A DNA stretch of 34,617 bases from JAJPHC01 sp035255945 (GTDB taxonomy: Bacteria > Acidobacteriota > Thermoanaerobaculia > Gp7-AA8). A program made the position numbers and the translations under genes. Location: NCBI GenBank assembly GCA_035255945.1, contig DATEZA010000064.1:1-34617 (forward strand), written 5' to 3'. Positions within the stretch are counted from its first letter, which is position 1; every line of letters starts with the position of its first letter. The notes beneath the pieces were generated by a model. The model had not been told where the DNA came from, made no database searches, and saw only the letters and a program-made list of their open reading frames with translations. This document shows positions 1 through 8,855 of this stretch, in pieces.

Positions 1-19
1 GAGCCACACGGACAGGGCC

Positions 20-1591
20 CTACGTCGTCGCTTCGAGCAGCTCTTCTTCCGCCTCGTCCTCTTCGCGCACACGGTTGTGCAGCAGGCACGCGATCACGGT
101 GATAGGCAGGGTGACGAGGAGGGCGAGCACCAGCCCGAGGAAGCTGCGGCGGATGTCGCCGCTGCGCTGGATGGTCGTCGTCGGCGCTTCGGTCACCGAG
201 TAGATCTGCGATGACGGATTGATCGTGCGCGAAAGGATCTGATCGATCTCGCTCAGCTGCGCGGCCAGGCCGCGGCTCTCTTCACGGATCTGTTCGACGT
301 CCGCAGTTACCTGCGCGGCCGGCAGCTGCTGACTCGCTGCCGGCGCGTGGCGCATCAGGTCGAGCATCTCCTTGTCGTACTCCACCGCCTGCTGTGTGGG
401 AATCACGTCCAGCGTCGCCCTCTGATAATCGTCGGCGATCTTCTGGCGGTATTTGATCTCGTCCGCCTGATTCGACATGGCGACGAGGCGGTCGAGGAAC
501 GAATCGTTCACCATCGGCGTGACCGTCTCCGCTGATTTCGGCTGTGTGCCCTGCGTGACCATCGTGCCCTGCTCGACGGCATTCGGTCCGCTGTTCGTGT
601 AGACGGTGAGCGCGGTGCGGATTGCTTCGCCGCGCTGCTGCAGCTCTTTCAGCCGCAGCTCGTCGTACGTCAGCTGATTCTCGAGGAACTGGACCATCAC
701 CGCCGGATTTCGGATCAGACCGCCGTTGCGGATTTCGGCGAGAAGCGGCTCGACGCGGAAGCGGAGCGTGTCATCGAGCCGCATGCGAAGCTCGATCAGC
801 GACATTTTTTTCGACGGTGTGCGGATCAGCGTCGCGCCGGGGACATGCTCCATCTCCACCACGTTTTTCAGCAGGCGCGAGATGTTCAGGCGCAGCACGA
901 GCAGCGAGATCATCGGATCGTTCTTGTCGGCCGATGTCACGGTCAGGATGTCGGGCGAGAGGATGGCCAGCGGATAGTCGAAGAGCCGCTGTGTTTTTTC
1001 CGCGTCGTTGGCCCAGGTCACGAGGATGTCGGAGAGGACCTTGCGCACGAGGTTCTCGGGCACCGAGCCCTGAACGCGCGCGTACGTGAGCGCGAATTCG
1101 TTTTTGCCGAGGCTTTCGCGCTTCGCGTCGAACTCGCGAAAGATGCGGTCGCGGTCGACGGGGGTGAGCTTCGGATCGGCCAGGCGGGCCTGATAGTCGG
1201 CGTTCAGCCGCTCCAGCGCGGTGTTCGACTCGAGCACGATGATCGACTGCGCGAAACGGTCGAATGGCTGAAAGCGGCCCAGCTCATTGGCCTGGTAGAC
1301 CTTCCGCAGCACCGGCGTGGAGATCATCGTCGACGCATTGAAGGCCGCGCCGTTCGGATAGATGCCCTTATCGGCGCCGGTGAAGTTCAGGCGGAAGCGG
1401 AGCATCGTGGCGGTCTGCGACGGTTTGGCGACCATGTACGCGACCACGCCGAGGATGTAGATGATGGCCACCGAGAGGAGGGTCAGGACGATGACCGGCA
1501 TGTAGCGACGCAACGTGTGCATCAGGTGCGCGATCGAGACGGGCTGATCGGCCGTCTCGGCCGTGTGATCGATTGTTGCGCGCGAATCCAT
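20..1591 (-). CDS. Wzz-like polysaccharide chain-length determinant protein
   Basis: The 523-residue protein has the layout of polysaccharide co-polymerases of the Wzz/chain-length type: a short cytoplasmic N-terminus, a membrane segment at about residues 31-55, a long helical periplasmic part, and a second membrane segment at about 482-504 followed by an acidic tail. Such proteins set the length of O-antigen or EPS chains in the inner membrane. There is no C-terminal Walker kinase domain, so it is not a fused tyrosine kinase. I chose the ATG at 1591 because GGAGGAG lies 6 nt upstream of it; the reading frame could also open at a GTG at 1606, but that GTG sits next to the same motif. It is divergent from the EPS regulator at 1666 with only 74 nt between them, so the two may share control. 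The function rests on topology and context, since Wzz sequences are weakly conserved. Confidence 0.8.
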   Translation of the reverse strand: MDSRATIDHTAETADQPVSIAHLMHTLRRYMPVIVLTLLSVAIIYILGVVAYMVAKPSQTATMLRFRLNFTGADKGIYPNGAAFNASTMISTPVLRKVYQANELGRFQPFDRFAQSIIVLESNTALERLNADYQARLADPKLTPVDRDRIFREFDAKRESLGKNEFALTYARVQGSVPENLVRKVLSDILVTWANDAEKTQRLFDYPLAILSPDILTVTSADKNDPMISLLVLRLNISRLLKNVVEMEHVPGATLIRTPSKKMSLIELRMRLDDTLRFRVEPLLAEIRNGGLIRNPAVMVQFLENQLTYDELRLKELQQRGEAIRTALTVYTNSGPNAVEQGTMVTQGTQPKSAETVTPMVNDSFLDRLVAMSNQADEIKYRQKIADDYQRATLDVIPTQQAVEYDKEMLDLMRHAPAASQQLPAAQVTADVEQIREESRGLAAQLSEIDQILSRTINPSSQIYSVTEAPTTTIQRSGDIRRSFLGLVLALLVTLPITVIACLLHNRVREEDEAEEELLEATT

Positions 1592-1655
1592 CGATGGCTC
1601 CTCCACTTCGTGATGCGAATTCGGGGAAGAATAACAGCAGCACGGAATGATATGC

Positions 1656-1672
1656 TGTTCAACCGTTGAACA
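1656..1672. promoter_or_regulatory. 17-nt inverted repeat over the start codon of the EPS regulator
   Basis: TGTTCAACCGTTGAACA has two perfect 8-bp arms around one central base. It covers the TTG start at 1666 and sits in the 74-nt gap between two divergent genes. It has the size and symmetry of an operator for a dimeric winged-helix protein, so autoregulation by the adjacent MarR-type protein is a natural inference. A TATGCT hexamer at 1651-1656 touches its left edge and could be a -10 box. Binding is not shown by the sequence. Confidence 0.5.
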
Positions 1673-2043
1673 ACCTGCCCGGCCATACCCTCAGCGATGA
1701 AGTCCGCTACCGGCTGCTCACCTATCTGGCCGAGCATCCGGAGACGACGCAGCGCGAGCTCGCGGATGCCCTCGCCGTCAGTCTCGGCAAGGCGCATTAC
1801 TGCCTCAACGCGCTCGTCCGCCGCGGCCTGGTGAAGATGCGGAACTTCCGCAGGAGTCCGAACAAGGGCGCGTATGTCTACGTCCTCACACCGAAAGGGA
1901 TCGAGGAGAAGGTCAACGTCACGTACGCGTTTCTGAAGCGGAAGATGGCCGAGTACGACGACCTGAAAGTGGAGATCGAACGTCTGTCCGCCGAGGTACG
2001 GTCCTTTGATGCGCGGCGGCAGTCGGACAAGGTGAACGGATGA
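1666..2043 (+). CDS. MarR family EPS-associated transcriptional regulator
   Basis: This 125-residue protein has an N-terminal winged helix-turn-helix (about residues 8-80, including a TTQRELADAL recognition region) and a C-terminal heptad-like helix (about 80-118). That matches the small MarR-type regulators found beside exopolysaccharide loci. It probably controls the genes around it. The start is a TTG at 1666: a stop codon lies in frame at 1648 and there is no ATG or GTG between. No Shine-Dalgarno sequence is visible, and a 17-nt inverted repeat covers the start, so initiation may be weak, leaderless or self-repressed. The stop overlaps the next start (ATGA at 2040-2043), which makes it the first gene of the sugar operon. 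The family is clear, but its target and ligand are not. Confidence 0.85.
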   Translation: MNNLPGHTLSDEVRYRLLTYLAEHPETTQRELADALAVSLGKAHYCLNALVRRGLVKMRNFRRSPNKGAYVYVLTPKGIEEKVNVTYAFLKRKMAEYDDLKVEIERLSAEVRSFDARRQSDKVNG

Positions 2044-3044
2044 TTTTTGTAACCGGCGCAGCCGGCTTCATCGGCTATCACGTCGCGCGGCGGCTGCTCG
2101 AGCGCGGCGAGGATGTCATCGGCATCGACAACGTCAACGACTACTACGATCGCGCGCTCAAGGAAGCGCGGCTAGGGCTGCTCGAGCCGTTCGAATGTTT
2201 CCGCCTCGTGCGCGCCGACATCGGCGATCGCGACGCGATGGAGAAGCTGTTCGCGGAGCATCGTCCGCAGCGCGTCGTGCATCTCGCGGCGCAGGCCGGC
2301 GTCCGTTACTCGCTGACCAATCCGTTCGCGTACACGCGCAGCAACATCGACGGATTCCTCACCATCCTCGAGGGCTGCCGTCATCAGCAGGTCGAGCATC
2401 TCGTGTTCGCATCATCGAGCTCCGTCTACGGCGCGAATACGCGGCAACCGTTCTCCGAGCACGACAACGTCGACCATCCCGTCTCGCTCTACGCCGCGAC
2501 GAAAAAGGCAAACGAGCTGATGGCGCACACGTACTCGAGCCTCTTCGGCGTGCCGGCGACCGGCCTCCGCTTCTTCACGGTTTACGGACCGTGGGGCCGT
2601 CCCGACATGGCGCTGTTCAGGTTCACGCGCGGCATCCTCGCGGGCGAACCGATTCCCGTCTTCAATGAAGGACGGATGATCCGCGACTTCACGTTCATCG
2701 ACGACATCGTCGAAGGCATCATCCGCGTGCTCGATCACCCCGCCGCGGCCGATCCGTCGTGGACCGGCGACGATCCCGATCCGGCGCGCAGCTACGCGCC
2801 GTGGCGCGTGTTCAACATCGGCAACAACAATCCGGTGCAGCTGCTCGAGTACATCGGCGTGATCGAGGAGTGTCTCGGCAGGAAGGCGCAGCTCGATCTG
2901 CTGCCGATGCAGCCGGGCGACGTGCCGTCGACGATGGCCGACGTGAGCGAGCTGGAAAAAACGGTCGGGTTCCGGCCGGCGACGACGGTCCGCGAAGGCG
3001 TGCGCCGCTTCATCGACTGGTATCGCGAGTTCTACAAGGTATGA
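2040..3044 (+). CDS. UDP-glucuronate 4-epimerase-like NAD-dependent epimerase
   Basis: An extended short-chain dehydrogenase of 334 residues. The NAD-binding GAAGFIG is at residues 6-12, the SSSSVYG strand is at about 125-131, and the catalytic pair is Y151 and K155 (YAATK). The IDNVNDYYD segment after the second strand, together with AAQAGVRYS, is typical of the CapI/LspL group that converts UDP-glucuronate to UDP-galacturonate in the cytoplasm. Related members act on UDP-glucose or UDP-N-acetylhexosamines, so the exact substrate is inferred. It overlaps the regulator and the GDP-mannose dehydratase by 4 nt each and will be translated with them. Confidence 0.85.
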   Translation: MIFVTGAAGFIGYHVARRLLERGEDVIGIDNVNDYYDRALKEARLGLLEPFECFRLVRADIGDRDAMEKLFAEHRPQRVVHLAAQAGVRYSLTNPFAYTRSNIDGFLTILEGCRHQQVEHLVFASSSSVYGANTRQPFSEHDNVDHPVSLYAATKKANELMAHTYSSLFGVPATGLRFFTVYGPWGRPDMALFRFTRGILAGEPIPVFNEGRMIRDFTFIDDIVEGIIRVLDHPAAADPSWTGDDPDPARSYAPWRVFNIGNNNPVQLLEYIGVIEECLGRKAQLDLLPMQPGDVPSTMADVSELEKTVGFRPATTVREGVRRFIDWYREFYKV

Positions 3045-4114
3045 GCAGAAAGCGCGCACCGAACCGTGCTTTGATCACGGGAATCACCGGCCAGGATGGC
3101 TCGTATCTCGCCGAGCTGTTGATCGAGAAGGGCTACGAAGTGCACGGCCTGATCCGCCGGTCGTCGTCGTTCAACACGGCGCGTCTCGAATCGATCTATC
3201 AGGATCCGCACGAAGAGGATCGCCAGCTCGTGCTGCATTACGGCGATCTGAACGATGCATCGTCGCTGAATCGCATCCTGCGGGTCGTCGATCCGGACGA
3301 GATCTACAACCTCGGCGCGCAGAGTCACGTCAAGGTCTCGTTCGATACGCCCGATTACACCGGCGAGATCACCGGCCTCGGTGCGACGCGACTGCTCGAA
3401 GCGATTCGCGAGATGCAGATCCGGCCGCGCATCTACCAGGCATCGTCGAGCGAGATGTTCGGACTCGTGCGCGAGACGCCGCAGAACGAGCGCACGCCGT
3501 TCTATCCACGCAGTCCGTACGGCGTGGCGAAGGTCTACGCGTACTGGATGACGGTGAACTACCGCGAAGCGTACGACCTCTTCGCGGTCAACGGAATCCT
3601 GTTCAACCACGAGTCGCCGCGGCGCGGAGAGACATTCGTGTCGCGCAAGATCACGCGCGCGGTGGGACGCATCAAATACGGATTGCAGGACACGCTCTAC
3701 CTCGGCAACCTCGACGCGAAACGCGACTGGGGCTACGCGAAGGACTACGTCGAAGCGATGTGGCTGATGCTGCAGCACTCCGAGGCGCAGGATTTCGTCA
3801 TCGCCACCGGCGAGACGCACACCGTCCGCGATTTCTGTACGCGTGCGTTCGCCGCGGCCGGCATCGAGCTCGACTGGCGCGGCGACGGACAACACGAGCA
3901 GGGTGTCGATCGCGCAGACGGCGCGGTCCGCGTCTGCATCGACCCGCGCTATCTCCGTCCGACGGAAGTCGATCTGCTCCTCGGTGATGCGGGCAAAGCG
4001 CGCGAGCTTCTCGGCTGGAGTCCGAAGACAGACTTCCAGAAGCTCGTCGAATTGATGACTGAATCCGACCTCCGCCTGGCGGCCGACGAAGCCCATCTGA
4101 GGAATGCGCGATGA
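3041..4114 (+). CDS. gmd: GDP-mannose 4,6-dehydratase
   Basis: The 357-residue protein carries the family signatures: GITGQDG (residues 14-20) for NADP binding, SSSE at 135-138, and the catalytic Y160 with K164 (YGVAK). Further hallmarks are NHESPRRGETFVSRKI and WGYAKDYVEAMW. The enzyme converts GDP-D-mannose to GDP-4-keto-6-deoxymannose, the precursor of GDP-L-fucose and other 6-deoxy sugars. The start at 3041 overlaps the previous stop (ATGA); a longer open frame upstream is the shadow of the previous gene. The GDP-fucose synthase two genes downstream completes a GDP-L-fucose pathway. The length is normal for the family and no key residue is missing. Confidence 0.95.
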   Translation: MSRKRAPNRALITGITGQDGSYLAELLIEKGYEVHGLIRRSSSFNTARLESIYQDPHEEDRQLVLHYGDLNDASSLNRILRVVDPDEIYNLGAQSHVKVSFDTPDYTGEITGLGATRLLEAIREMQIRPRIYQASSSEMFGLVRETPQNERTPFYPRSPYGVAKVYAYWMTVNYREAYDLFAVNGILFNHESPRRGETFVSRKITRAVGRIKYGLQDTLYLGNLDAKRDWGYAKDYVEAMWLMLQHSEAQDFVIATGETHTVRDFCTRAFAAAGIELDWRGDGQHEQGVDRADGAVRVCIDPRYLRPTEVDLLLGDAGKARELLGWSPKTDFQKLVELMTESDLRLAADEAHLRNAR

Positions 4115-4770
4115 GCGAGCACGTTCCCGCGCCGGCCGTGATGCCGCTCGATCGCGAGGAGTGGCGGAAGCAGATCAACCTCTCCAACTTCGTCAACTCG
4201 TACTACCAATATCGCGATGTCGTTTCATGCGGCGATGGGAAGCGCATCCTGGTCATCGGACCGGGACAGGGTCTCGATACGGCGGTCTTCAAGTGGCTCG
4301 GATATGACGTCACGACGTTCGACATCGACGCGACGTTCGAGCCCGATCACATCGGCAGCGTGCATTCGATGACCATGTTCGGCGATAAGGCGTTCGACGT
4401 GGTGATCGCCTCGCACGTGCTCGAGCACCTCGCCATTCCGTATCTCGACATCGCGCTCGGCGAGCTGGCGCGCGTCGCGAAATTCGCCGTCGTCTATCTG
4501 CCGGTCGCGGGACGGCACGTGCAGTTGCGATTGATTCCCGCGTTGAAGGCGATCGATCTCTCGCTGCACTTCGATGTGCGCAACTGGTTTCAGAAGCCGG
4601 ACGGCGTGACGCCGCGCTATTGCAGCGGCCAGCATTTCTGGGAGATCGGGATGCGCGGCTTCCGCGTGAAAGACGTCGAGCGGCGGCTGGCGCAGCGATT
4701 CGAGATCCTGCGCTCGTATCGCAATCACGACTGGCCCATCAGCTACAACTTCGTCCTGCGAGCACGATGA
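4111..4770 (+). CDS. Class I SAM-dependent methyltransferase
   Basis: A 219-residue protein with a Rossmann-type methyltransferase core. The SAM-binding loop GPGQG is at residues 50-54, an acidic residue follows the second strand (TFDID), and the motif DVVIASHVLEHL is at about 93-104. It resembles methyltransferase domains common in polysaccharide clusters, where they modify sugars, but the acceptor cannot be read from the sequence. It overlaps both neighbours by 4 nt, between the two GDP-fucose genes, which suggests co-translation and a role in finishing the same glycan unit. Confidence 0.8.
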   Translation: MSEHVPAPAVMPLDREEWRKQINLSNFVNSYYQYRDVVSCGDGKRILVIGPGQGLDTAVFKWLGYDVTTFDIDATFEPDHIGSVHSMTMFGDKAFDVVIASHVLEHLAIPYLDIALGELARVAKFAVVYLPVAGRHVQLRLIPALKAIDLSLHFDVRNWFQKPDGVTPRYCSGQHFWEIGMRGFRVKDVERRLAQRFEILRSYRNHDWPISYNFVLRAR

Positions 4771-5711
4771 GCGACTTCTGGACGAGCAGGACGGTCCTGC
4801 TGACCGGCGGCAACGGATTCCTCGGCGGATTCATCCGCGACCGCCTGGTGCGCGAGCATCCTGCGGCGATCCTGACGCCGCGCGCGTCCGAGCTCGACCT
4901 GCGCGACGCGCATGCGATCCGCGCGTATCTCGCGGCGAAGCGTCCGAACCTCATCATTCACGCGGCCGCGGTCGTGGGCGGCATCGGTGCGAATCGAATG
5001 CATCCCGGCCGCTTCTTCTACGAGAACGCGATCATGGGCATTCAGCTCATCGAGGAAGCGCGGCTCGCCGGCGTCGAAAAATTCGTGCAGCTCGGAACCA
5101 TCTGCGCGTATCCGAAGTTCGCGCCCGTTCCGTTTCGGGAGGACGACCTCTGGAACGGATATCCGGAGGAGACGAACGCGCCGTACGGCGTGGCGAAGAA
5201 AGCGCTGCTCGTGCAGTTGCAGGGCTATCGCGAGGAGTACGGTTTCAACGGCATTTTTCTCCTGCCGGTCAATCTGTACGGACCGCGCGACAACTTCGAT
5301 CTGCAGACCAGTCACGTCATTCCGGCGATGATCCGCAAATTCGCCGGGGCAAAAGAGCGCGGCGATCGGGAAGTCGTGTTGTGGGGCGACGGCTCGCCGA
5401 CGCGCGAGTTTCTCTACGTCGAAGATGCCGCGGAAGGAATCGTCCTCGCCGCCGGGCATTACGACAAATCCGATCCGGTGAACCTCGGCCGCGGCGAAGA
5501 GATCTCCATTCGCGATCTGGCGGATCTGATCCGCACTCGGACGGGATTCGAGGGCGAGATCGTCTGGGACACGAGCAAGCCGAACGGTCAGCCGCGGCGC
5601 CTGCTCGACATATCGCGTGCGGAGCGCGAGTTCGGATTCCGCGCGCAGACGCCGTTCGCCGAAGGCCTCGAAAAAACCATCTCGTGGTACGCGGAGAACC
5701 GCACCGCGTGA
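4767..5711 (+). CDS. fcl: GDP-L-fucose synthase
   Basis: A 314-residue extended SDR with GGNGFLG at residues 14-20 and catalytic Y140/K144 (YGVAK). The family-specific VGGIGANRMHP and the LGTICAYPK strand mark the Fcl/WcaG group. The enzyme epimerises and reduces GDP-4-keto-6-deoxymannose to GDP-L-fucose using NADPH in the cytoplasm. With gmd two genes upstream this gives a full route from GDP-mannose. The ATG at 4767 overlaps the previous stop, and the longer open frame upstream is an artefact. The length matches the family. Confidence 0.92.
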   Translation: MSDFWTSRTVLLTGGNGFLGGFIRDRLVREHPAAILTPRASELDLRDAHAIRAYLAAKRPNLIIHAAAVVGGIGANRMHPGRFFYENAIMGIQLIEEARLAGVEKFVQLGTICAYPKFAPVPFREDDLWNGYPEETNAPYGVAKKALLVQLQGYREEYGFNGIFLLPVNLYGPRDNFDLQTSHVIPAMIRKFAGAKERGDREVVLWGDGSPTREFLYVEDAAEGIVLAAGHYDKSDPVNLGRGEEISIRDLADLIRTRTGFEGEIVWDTSKPNGQPRRLLDISRAEREFGFRAQTPFAEGLEKTISWYAENRTA

Positions 5712-7231
5712 CCGTCATCAAGCGCAACGCGATGGCGAACTTCGCGGGCCGGATCTGGTCGAACGTCCTGTCGATCGCATTCGTGCCGGTCTATCTGCAC
5801 TTCCTCGGAGTGGAGGCGTATGGACTCGTCGGATTCGCCGCGACGCTGCAGGCGATCCTGATCCTGCTCGACGTCGGATTCGGCGCCGCGATGCTGCGCG
5901 AGCTGGCGCGGCTCTCCGCAATTCCGGGCTCCGCGCGCGAGCAGCGCGACACCGTGCGCACGCTGGAGCTGATCTACGCGGCGATCGCATTTGCGGGCGG
6001 CTCCGCGGTGTCGCTGCTCGCGCCGCTCATCGCCACGCGCTGGGTTCATCCGCAGCATCTTTCGAATCAGGCCGTCACCACGTCCATCCGCATCATCGGA
6101 CTGATGATGGCGATGCAATACCTGTACGTCCTGTACGAAGTGGCGCTGATGGCGCTGCAGCGTCAGGTCTTCGCCAACATGATTCTCGCCGTCAGCGGAA
6201 CAGTGCGCGCGGGAGGCACCGTCCTCGTGCTCTGGCTCTTCTCGCGCACGATCCAGGCGTTCATGCTGACGCAGGCGCTGACGTGGGTGGCGGCGATGGT
6301 GGTGATGCGCACCGTGTTGTGGCGGAGCATGCCGCGCGCCGAGGAGCGGGCGACGTTCCGGCGATCGATCGTGTCGGTGCTCTGGAAGTACGCGGCCGGC
6401 ACGTTCGGCATCGCATTGTCGACGGCGATTTTTTATCAGATCGACAAAGTGCTGCTGAGCCGCATGCTCACGCTCACCGTCTTCGGCTACTACATGCTCG
6501 CGCAGAGCGTGGCGGGCGTGCTCTGGTCGGTGGTCAGTCCGATCAGCAATGCGGTCTTTCCGCGGCTTTCGCAGCTCGCCGTGCTGAACGAAGACGCGGA
6601 ATTGCGGACGCTCTATCACGGCGCCGCGCAATCGATGACCGCGCTGCTCGTTCCGCTCGGAATCGTCCTGGCGTTTTTCTCGTATGACGCAATCCTCATC
6701 TGGACGCACGATCCGGTGGTCGCGTCGAATGCCGCGCCGATCGCGGCGTTTGCATCGATCGGCATCGTCGCCATCGGCCTCGCCGACGTGTCGCATTACC
6801 TCCGCCTCGCGTACGGATGGGTCTCGCTGTCGCTGAAAACGAAACTGATTCTGCTCGCGGCGATGTTGCCGGTGCTGCTCCTGGCGATCTTTCACTACGG
6901 CGCGATCGGCGCCGCGTGCGGCTGGGCGGCGGTGAATGTCGCGTATCTCGTGGTGACCGTTCCGATCACGCACCGCCGTCTGCTGCGCGGTGCGTTCGCC
7001 GATTGGGCGATCACCGACACCATCATTCCGACCGCTGCCGCCGTGGCTGTTGCGGCGCTGGCGCGAATGGTGATTCCGCGCGACGGACCGATGCTGCTGC
7101 ACCTGGCGCAGGTGGCGGCCGCGGGCCTGCTCGTGCTGGCCGCGACGGCGCTCAGTGCGCCGATCGTCCGGCGTTTTCTCTTTGCGCGGGTGAGCCGTAT
7201 GAATCAGACGCTGCGGGTGACGGCGCGATGA
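5708..7231 (+). CDS. Wzx-type polysaccharide flippase (MATE/MOP superfamily)
   Basis: About 507 residues with roughly a dozen or more predicted hydrophobic helices spread over the whole length, beginning with an N-terminal amphipathic region and the helix around LSIAFVPVYLHFLG. That is the layout of lipid-linked oligosaccharide flippases, which move undecaprenyl-PP-linked units across the inner membrane. The likely start is a GTG at 5708 that overlaps the fcl stop; an ATG at 5732 is possible. Wzx sequences diverge strongly, so the assignment rests on topology, a conserved-looking N-terminus and position inside the sugar operon. Confidence 0.85.
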   Translation: MTVIKRNAMANFAGRIWSNVLSIAFVPVYLHFLGVEAYGLVGFAATLQAILILLDVGFGAAMLRELARLSAIPGSAREQRDTVRTLELIYAAIAFAGGSAVSLLAPLIATRWVHPQHLSNQAVTTSIRIIGLMMAMQYLYVLYEVALMALQRQVFANMILAVSGTVRAGGTVLVLWLFSRTIQAFMLTQALTWVAAMVVMRTVLWRSMPRAEERATFRRSIVSVLWKYAAGTFGIALSTAIFYQIDKVLLSRMLTLTVFGYYMLAQSVAGVLWSVVSPISNAVFPRLSQLAVLNEDAELRTLYHGAAQSMTALLVPLGIVLAFFSYDAILIWTHDPVVASNAAPIAAFASIGIVAIGLADVSHYLRLAYGWVSLSLKTKLILLAAMLPVLLLAIFHYGAIGAACGWAAVNVAYLVVTVPITHRRLLRGAFADWAITDTIIPTAAAVAVAALARMVIPRDGPMLLHLAQVAAAGLLVLAATALSAPIVRRFLFARVSRMNQTLRVTAR

Positions 7232-7767
7232 GCGCGGGACGCCTCGACGCCTATCCGCGTCTGCAGCGTTTCTCGCGCGCGCTGCTCCGCATCGCGATGT
7301 ATCTCCGCCGTCCGCGCAAGCTCCTCGCGCAGCTTCGCTATACGCTGCTCCTCGGACGCTGCGGACGCAATTGCGATTTCGAGAGCGACATGCTCATCCG
7401 CAATCCGCGCAACGTGTCGATGGGCGATCGCTGCACGTTCTCCGCATTCGTCGTCCTCGACGCACACGACCGGATCACGATCGGTAACGACTGCATGTTC
7501 GCGTTGCGGGTGACGGTCTCGACCGCGACACACGATTACGAAAACACGCCGATGAACCGCGAAACGCTCACGCGGCCGGTGGTCATCGGCAACGACGTTT
7601 GGTTCGGAGTCGGCGCGACCGTGCTGCCGGGAGTGACGATCGGCGACGGTGCGGTGATCGGTGCGCAGGCACTGGTGACGAAGGACGTACCGCCGCGCGC
7701 AATCGTCGTCGGTATTCCTGCGCGCATTGTGAAGTACCGCGAACCGGGGGAGAAAGCAGCTCGATGA
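7228..7767 (+). CDS. Left-handed beta-helix (hexapeptide) acyltransferase
   Basis: A 179-residue protein with hexapeptide repeats from about residue 60 to 165 (for example ISIGDxC-like turns, VVIGNDVWFGVGATVLPGV, VTIGDGAVIGAQALV), followed by the common C-terminal VGIPARIVKY. The THDYE segment near residue 98 holds a plausible catalytic histidine. Enzymes of this WbbJ/maltose-acetyltransferase-like group add acetyl groups from acetyl-CoA to sugars or sugar nucleotides. It overlaps the flippase stop (ATGA at 7228) and the next gene start. The specific acceptor is unknown; O-acetylation of the glycan is the likeliest use. Confidence 0.87.
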   Translation: MSAGRLDAYPRLQRFSRALLRIAMYLRRPRKLLAQLRYTLLLGRCGRNCDFESDMLIRNPRNVSMGDRCTFSAFVVLDAHDRITIGNDCMFALRVTVSTATHDYENTPMNRETLTRPVVIGNDVWFGVGATVLPGVTIGDGAVIGAQALVTKDVPPRAIVVGIPARIVKYREPGEKAAR

Positions 7768-8834
7768 AAATCGCTTACGCATTCAATAAGAAGGGAACCG
7801 AGGAGCAGTTCTGGACGAAGGAGATCGCGGGAGCGTCGACGGAGCGCCATCAGTTCATTCCCTTCAATGACTTCAAGTATGTCGAGCCGATGAGCTACAC
7901 GCGCGCTCAATTGCTCGACAACCTCTATTACGACCGCCATCCGGGATTGATGCAGATGTACGACGAATTTCGCGCTCTCGTGGAGCGCGAACGGCCCGAT
8001 GCGGTGATCGTCGACAACATGCTGCCGTTTCATCCCGACTTTCTGCGCACGCTGCCGCTGTACAAGGTCATGCGCACGTCGGACGGCCCGCTCAGCGCAT
8101 ACGACCGCGATTTCGCATACGCCCATGCGTATGACCACGTCCTGTACCACAGTCCCGCGTACAGCCGGGACATGGGCATGGCCGAAAAGCTCCGTTATGT
8201 GGGCAAGGACAATATCGACTTCTGGCCGTTCGCCGTATTCGACGCTGCATTCGACACGACGAAAACAGACGAGACGATCCTGGCCGGCGAGCGCGACATC
8301 GACGTCATCTTCATCGGCTTTCCGTATCGCAACAAACTGCCGCTGATGTCGAAGATCATGAAGGCCCTCGGCAAAAAGCTGGTCATGATCGGCTTCAACT
8401 GGAAATACAACCTGTACATGAATGCGAAGTACGGCTGGCCGGGAATGGCGCGCGGTCCGATCAAGCCGGGGCGGGAGTACATCGACTATTACCAGCGCGC
8501 GAAGATCGGATTCAATGTCCACAATCGCGGCGATTACACCGTCGGCAGTTACCGGCTGTTCGAATTACCGGCGAACGGCGTCATGCAGATCTCGGACGGC
8601 GGCGATCATCTCGGCGAGTTCTTCGAAGTGGGAACGGAGATCGAGCGCCATCGCAGCGCGGACGAGCTGATCGACAAGATCCGCTACTATCTTGACCACG
8701 ATGAAGAACGGCGGCGCATCGCCCTCGGCGGTTTCCGCCGCATCATGAAAGACCACCGCTTCAAACACCGCATGCATCAGGCGGGCGAGCTGATCGAGCG
8801 CGGCATGCAGCGCATCGGCTGGAAACGCCCGTAA
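7764..8834 (+). CDS. Probable glycosyltransferase, CgeB-like GT-B fold
   Basis: A 356-residue protein without a signal peptide. The C-terminal half contains the pattern seen in CgeB/DUF3880-type glycosyltransferases: IDVIFIGFPYRN, a central segment with YYQRAKIGFNVHNRG, then SYRLFELPANGVMQIS and an ELIDKIRYYLDHDEER helix that resembles the nucleotide-sugar end of GT-B enzymes. It probably transfers one sugar during assembly of the repeat unit on the cytoplasmic face. It overlaps the acetyltransferase by 4 nt. Donor and linkage cannot be told; the glycosyltransferase call itself is moderately firm. Confidence 0.7.
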   Translation: MKIAYAFNKKGTEEQFWTKEIAGASTERHQFIPFNDFKYVEPMSYTRAQLLDNLYYDRHPGLMQMYDEFRALVERERPDAVIVDNMLPFHPDFLRTLPLYKVMRTSDGPLSAYDRDFAYAHAYDHVLYHSPAYSRDMGMAEKLRYVGKDNIDFWPFAVFDAAFDTTKTDETILAGERDIDVIFIGFPYRNKLPLMSKIMKALGKKLVMIGFNWKYNLYMNAKYGWPGMARGPIKPGREYIDYYQRAKIGFNVHNRGDYTVGSYRLFELPANGVMQISDGGDHLGEFFEVGTEIERHRSADELIDKIRYYLDHDEERRRIALGGFRRIMKDHRFKHRMHQAGELIERGMQRIGWKRP

Positions 8835-8855
8835 ATACTCTTCCGGAGTCAGCTC

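Noticed and set aside
845..1669. Long plus-strand open frame opposite the Wzz-like gene
   Set aside because: Its product is arginine- and histidine-rich with no recognisable motif; it is the antisense shadow of a GC-rich gene.
5588..7102. 504-codon minus-strand open frame opposite the flippase
   Set aside because: Composition is typical of an antisense shadow (R, H, D, Q rich) and the opposite strand codes for a clear membrane protein in a coupled operon.
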